Source: Bos javanicus (lineage: Eukaryota; Chordata; Mammalia; Artiodactyla; Bovidae). Taken from it: a DNA stretch of 64,000 bases. Shown here piece after piece: positions 61,760 to 64,000 of this stretch. Position 1 is the stretch's first letter, and each line of letters starts with the position of its first letter. The notes under the pieces were generated by a model. That model worked only from the letters and a program-made list of their open reading frames with translations. It searched no databases and was not told where the DNA came from. The DNA is taken from positions 123,634,001-123,698,000 of the forward strand of contig NC_083869.1 in NCBI RefSeq assembly GCF_032452875.1, written 5' to 3'. A program made the position numbers and the translations under genes.

Positions 61760-64000
61760 ACACACAAACATAAACATATTCAAAACAAAATGAGGAAACT
61801 CGTGGTAATTGGTCTTTATTTCTATAAATGATTGTGTGGTCAGAGCTGTTATTCATAGCTACCTTCCTTCACTATTCATCCCGTATTCCCTTTGCCCTCA
61901 GTAATGACCTTAGATGGTCATAGTTCTTTATGTTTATGGGACCCAAGCCTTCATTCCTGAGAGTGTAAGCCATTTGTAGTCCTACCTGGATTGGGTTGTT
62001 ATGGTTTTCCACTGGCTTTAATCACAGTGCATGATAATATTAAGAGACACCCGAGGGGCTGTCCTGTATTCCAGACACAAGCTCCCTTACCTCCTTTGTG
62101 GGTTATCAGTCCAATATCTCCTTGCTAGTCAGGATCAGTCACCCCAGTGAGCACTGTAACTCCCTTCATTACCTGTTGATTCAGGTCCCAAGGAACTTAA
62201 AGTAGGAAGCATCATAACTTCCAGTTCAATAGAATTGTTGCCATGTTTCCCAGAGGAAGCATTCCTCTCTGGCATTGCCCCTGGCCAGCAGGGCATAAGG
62301 TTGACTAATGCTCTCCACACTTGGCACCCATACACATCTCTGTAAAACATACTTAATCTTGAAACAAAGACATTAACAAGGTAATAATTTCTCCTAACAT
62401 AATATATCACCAACTCAACAGACATGAGTTTGAGCAAACTCCAGGAGACAGTGAAAGACAGGGGAACCTGGTGTGCTGCCGTCCTTGGGGTCGCAAAGAG
62501 CTGGACACAACTTAGTGACTCAACACCAACAACAGAATGTGACTATTCTGTTTACAACCAAAAATTTTGCTAGTGAGTCACTAGGGATGGTAGTGAGTAG
62601 ATCTACTCCCACTTCTGCCTCTTGATTCTTGGCTTTGGGGAAAACAGTACCATACAAAAGTAGTTATCCAAATAGGATGACAAGGTTTTGCTCCCAAACT
62701 CTAAGGGTCTGTATGTCACTTCATCTATAAAGGCCTGTCCTAGGCGCTTCACAACAACCCTATTTGTCACTGACACTTGACGAACCATTGGATCTGCTGG
62801 ACCCAAATGTCAGCACCAATTGTGCAGCAGCCTGGAACTGTTACAGAGCCTTCTCTCGTTACAAGTCCAGAACCTTCAGCTTTTCAGAACACTTGATAAA
62901 TAAGTCAGAGTAACATACCTGAAATGAGGAATATTTTGCCTCCAAAATCCAGAAGGCCTGTTATACACTGTGCCTTATTCTGGTTGTAAGAAGGGCCAGA
63001 TGCAGTATCTTATCCTTCACCTTAGGAGGGATATCTCAACATGTTTCACATCCCTGCTACTCTAGAAATGTCATTGAAATGGAATGCTCCTGAATTGTCA
63101 TTGGATTTATTTCCCATCCCCTGGCATATAAATGTCTTAATGATAAGTCTATAATAGTTGCTACTTCTTTCCCACTAGGTCCAATCAGCATAATGTCACC
63201 AATGTAACAGATCAGTGTGATATCTTGTGGGAGGAAGATCCAGATCCCTGAGAACTAAGTGATGACATAGAGCTGGAGAGTCAATACCCCACTGAGGTAG
63301 GGCAGTGAAGGCGTATGCCTGGCCTTGTCAGCTGAAGGCAAACTGTTTCTGGTGATCCTTATTGACAGGCATGATTTTTACAAAGCATTTGACAGATCAA
63401 TAGCTGTGTCCCAGGTACTGGGGAATATGTTAATTTTCTCAAGTCATAAAAGGACATCTGGTACAACAGCTGCAATTGGAGTCACCAACTAATTAAGCCG
63501 ATGATAATCCACTGTCATTCTCCAAAATCCATCTGTCTGCTGCACAGGCCAAGTAGGTGAATTGAATGAGGATATGGTGGGAATCACTGCCGCTGCATCT
63601 TTCAAGTCTTCGATGATGACACTGATCTCTGCAACCCCTCTAGGAATGTGGTACTGTTTTTGGTTTACTACTTTTCTAGGTAGAGAAAGTTCTAGTAGTT
63701 TCTGTATGGCCTTTCACATCATAGTAGCCCTGATTCCACAAGTCAAAGATTCAATGTGAGGATTCTGCCAACTGCTGAGTGTATCTCTTCCAGTTTATGC
63801 ATTCTGGAACTGGGAAGACTCAGACCCAACACTGGGCCCACTGTGAGACAAACCTGAGCTAAAATTCCATGGATCATTTGCCCCTTCTCTGACTGGAGGG
63901 TCACAGTCTCCTTTTGGGTTTTCTGGAATTAGTATCAGTTCAGAGCCAGTGGGGAGTAGTTCCCTAAAAGTCTGATTATTTCCTTTCCTCCAGCATACAG
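61760..64000 (-). mobile_element. ERVL-type endogenous retrovirus, decayed pol region
   Basis: The antisense internal region of an ERVL-class endogenous retrovirus continues past the right edge of the window. On the minus strand the RT active-site neighbourhood is recognisable at about 63182-63230, where it reads [16 protein letters not shown]: the Y-X-D-D box is Y-I-G-D, so the first catalytic aspartate is lost. Downstream (62603-62806, minus) lies an RNase H-proximal segment with FGSKTLSS. Stops and frameshifts break every frame beyond about 100 codons. A BovB scrap at 62404-62536 interrupts it. No LTR is seen at the left end. It cannot encode a working protein. Confidence 0.82.
62404..62536 (+). 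mobile_element. BovB LINE 3' tail inside ERVL
   Basis: TATCACCAACTCAACAGACATGAG through GGTCGCAAAGAGCTGGACAC to an ACACCAACAACAG tail: only the last 130 bp or so of BovB. It may equally be read as a Bov-A-type monomer. Confidence 0.8.

Noticed and set aside
62603..62806. Short open frame as a functional retroviral protein
   Set aside because: It is a fragment of a decayed ERVL pol with stops on both sides and a broken RT box upstream.

Overview
This window is nuclear DNA from a ruminant, most likely a bovid (cattle, sheep, goat or buffalo; the species cannot be fixed by reading alone). The diagnosis rests on dozens of Bov-tA and Bov-A2 SINEs, several BovB LINE pieces with their characteristic (GATCA)n, (ACTGA)n or (CAA)n tails, and ruminant-type L1 3' ends, on a background of mammal-wide MIR, L2, L1, Tigger, MLT1-type and ERVL repeats.

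Coding content is very small. The only protein-coding segment I can support is one 158-bp exon on the + strand at 14553-14710. It has intact splice sites and encodes the juxtamembrane region of a class R2B receptor tyrosine phosphatase, best matched to PTPRU. I found no other exon of that gene on either side. The first 14.5 kb, and probably sequence after 14.7 kb, is therefore read as intron, or else the exon is displaced. Other long open frames lie in GC-rich, antisense or transposon sequence and are not called as genes.

Layout. 1-14.5 kb: moderately GC-rich, mostly single-copy DNA with a few SINEs, one BovB piece, an old L1, MIR/L2 relics, a likely antisense ERV LTR (about 2.9-3.25 kb) and three patches that read like conserved non-coding elements. 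14.5-14.7 kb: the exon. 15.6-18.6 kb: an antisense L1 carrying two SINEs and a 78-bp L1 stub. 19.7-26.2 kb: sense L1 copies, a Tigger1-like DNA transposon and an antisense BovB. 26.2-29.4 kb: MIRs split by Bov-tA insertions, one of them split twice over. 29.7-32.7 kb: an antisense BovB with a second, opposite BovB inside it. 34.2-37.3 kb: antisense L1 with Bov-A2 insertions. 37.4-38.4 kb: a strand-biased CA-rich tract. 38.4-48.7 kb: mostly single-copy DNA with L2/MIR relics. 48.7-54 kb: BovB copies and two MLT/MST-type LTRs. 54-61 kb: MIRs, a likely solo ERV LTR (about 55.85-56.23 kb), a (GT)n microsatellite and candidate conserved blocks. 61.75-64 kb: a decayed antisense ERVL internal region running off the window.

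The main value of the window is its legible insertion history: many nested transpositions have clear target-site duplications and can be ordered in time. I see no CRISPR array, operon, bacterial sequence or convincing new molecular system. The most biologically pointed oddity is the isolated phosphatase exon.
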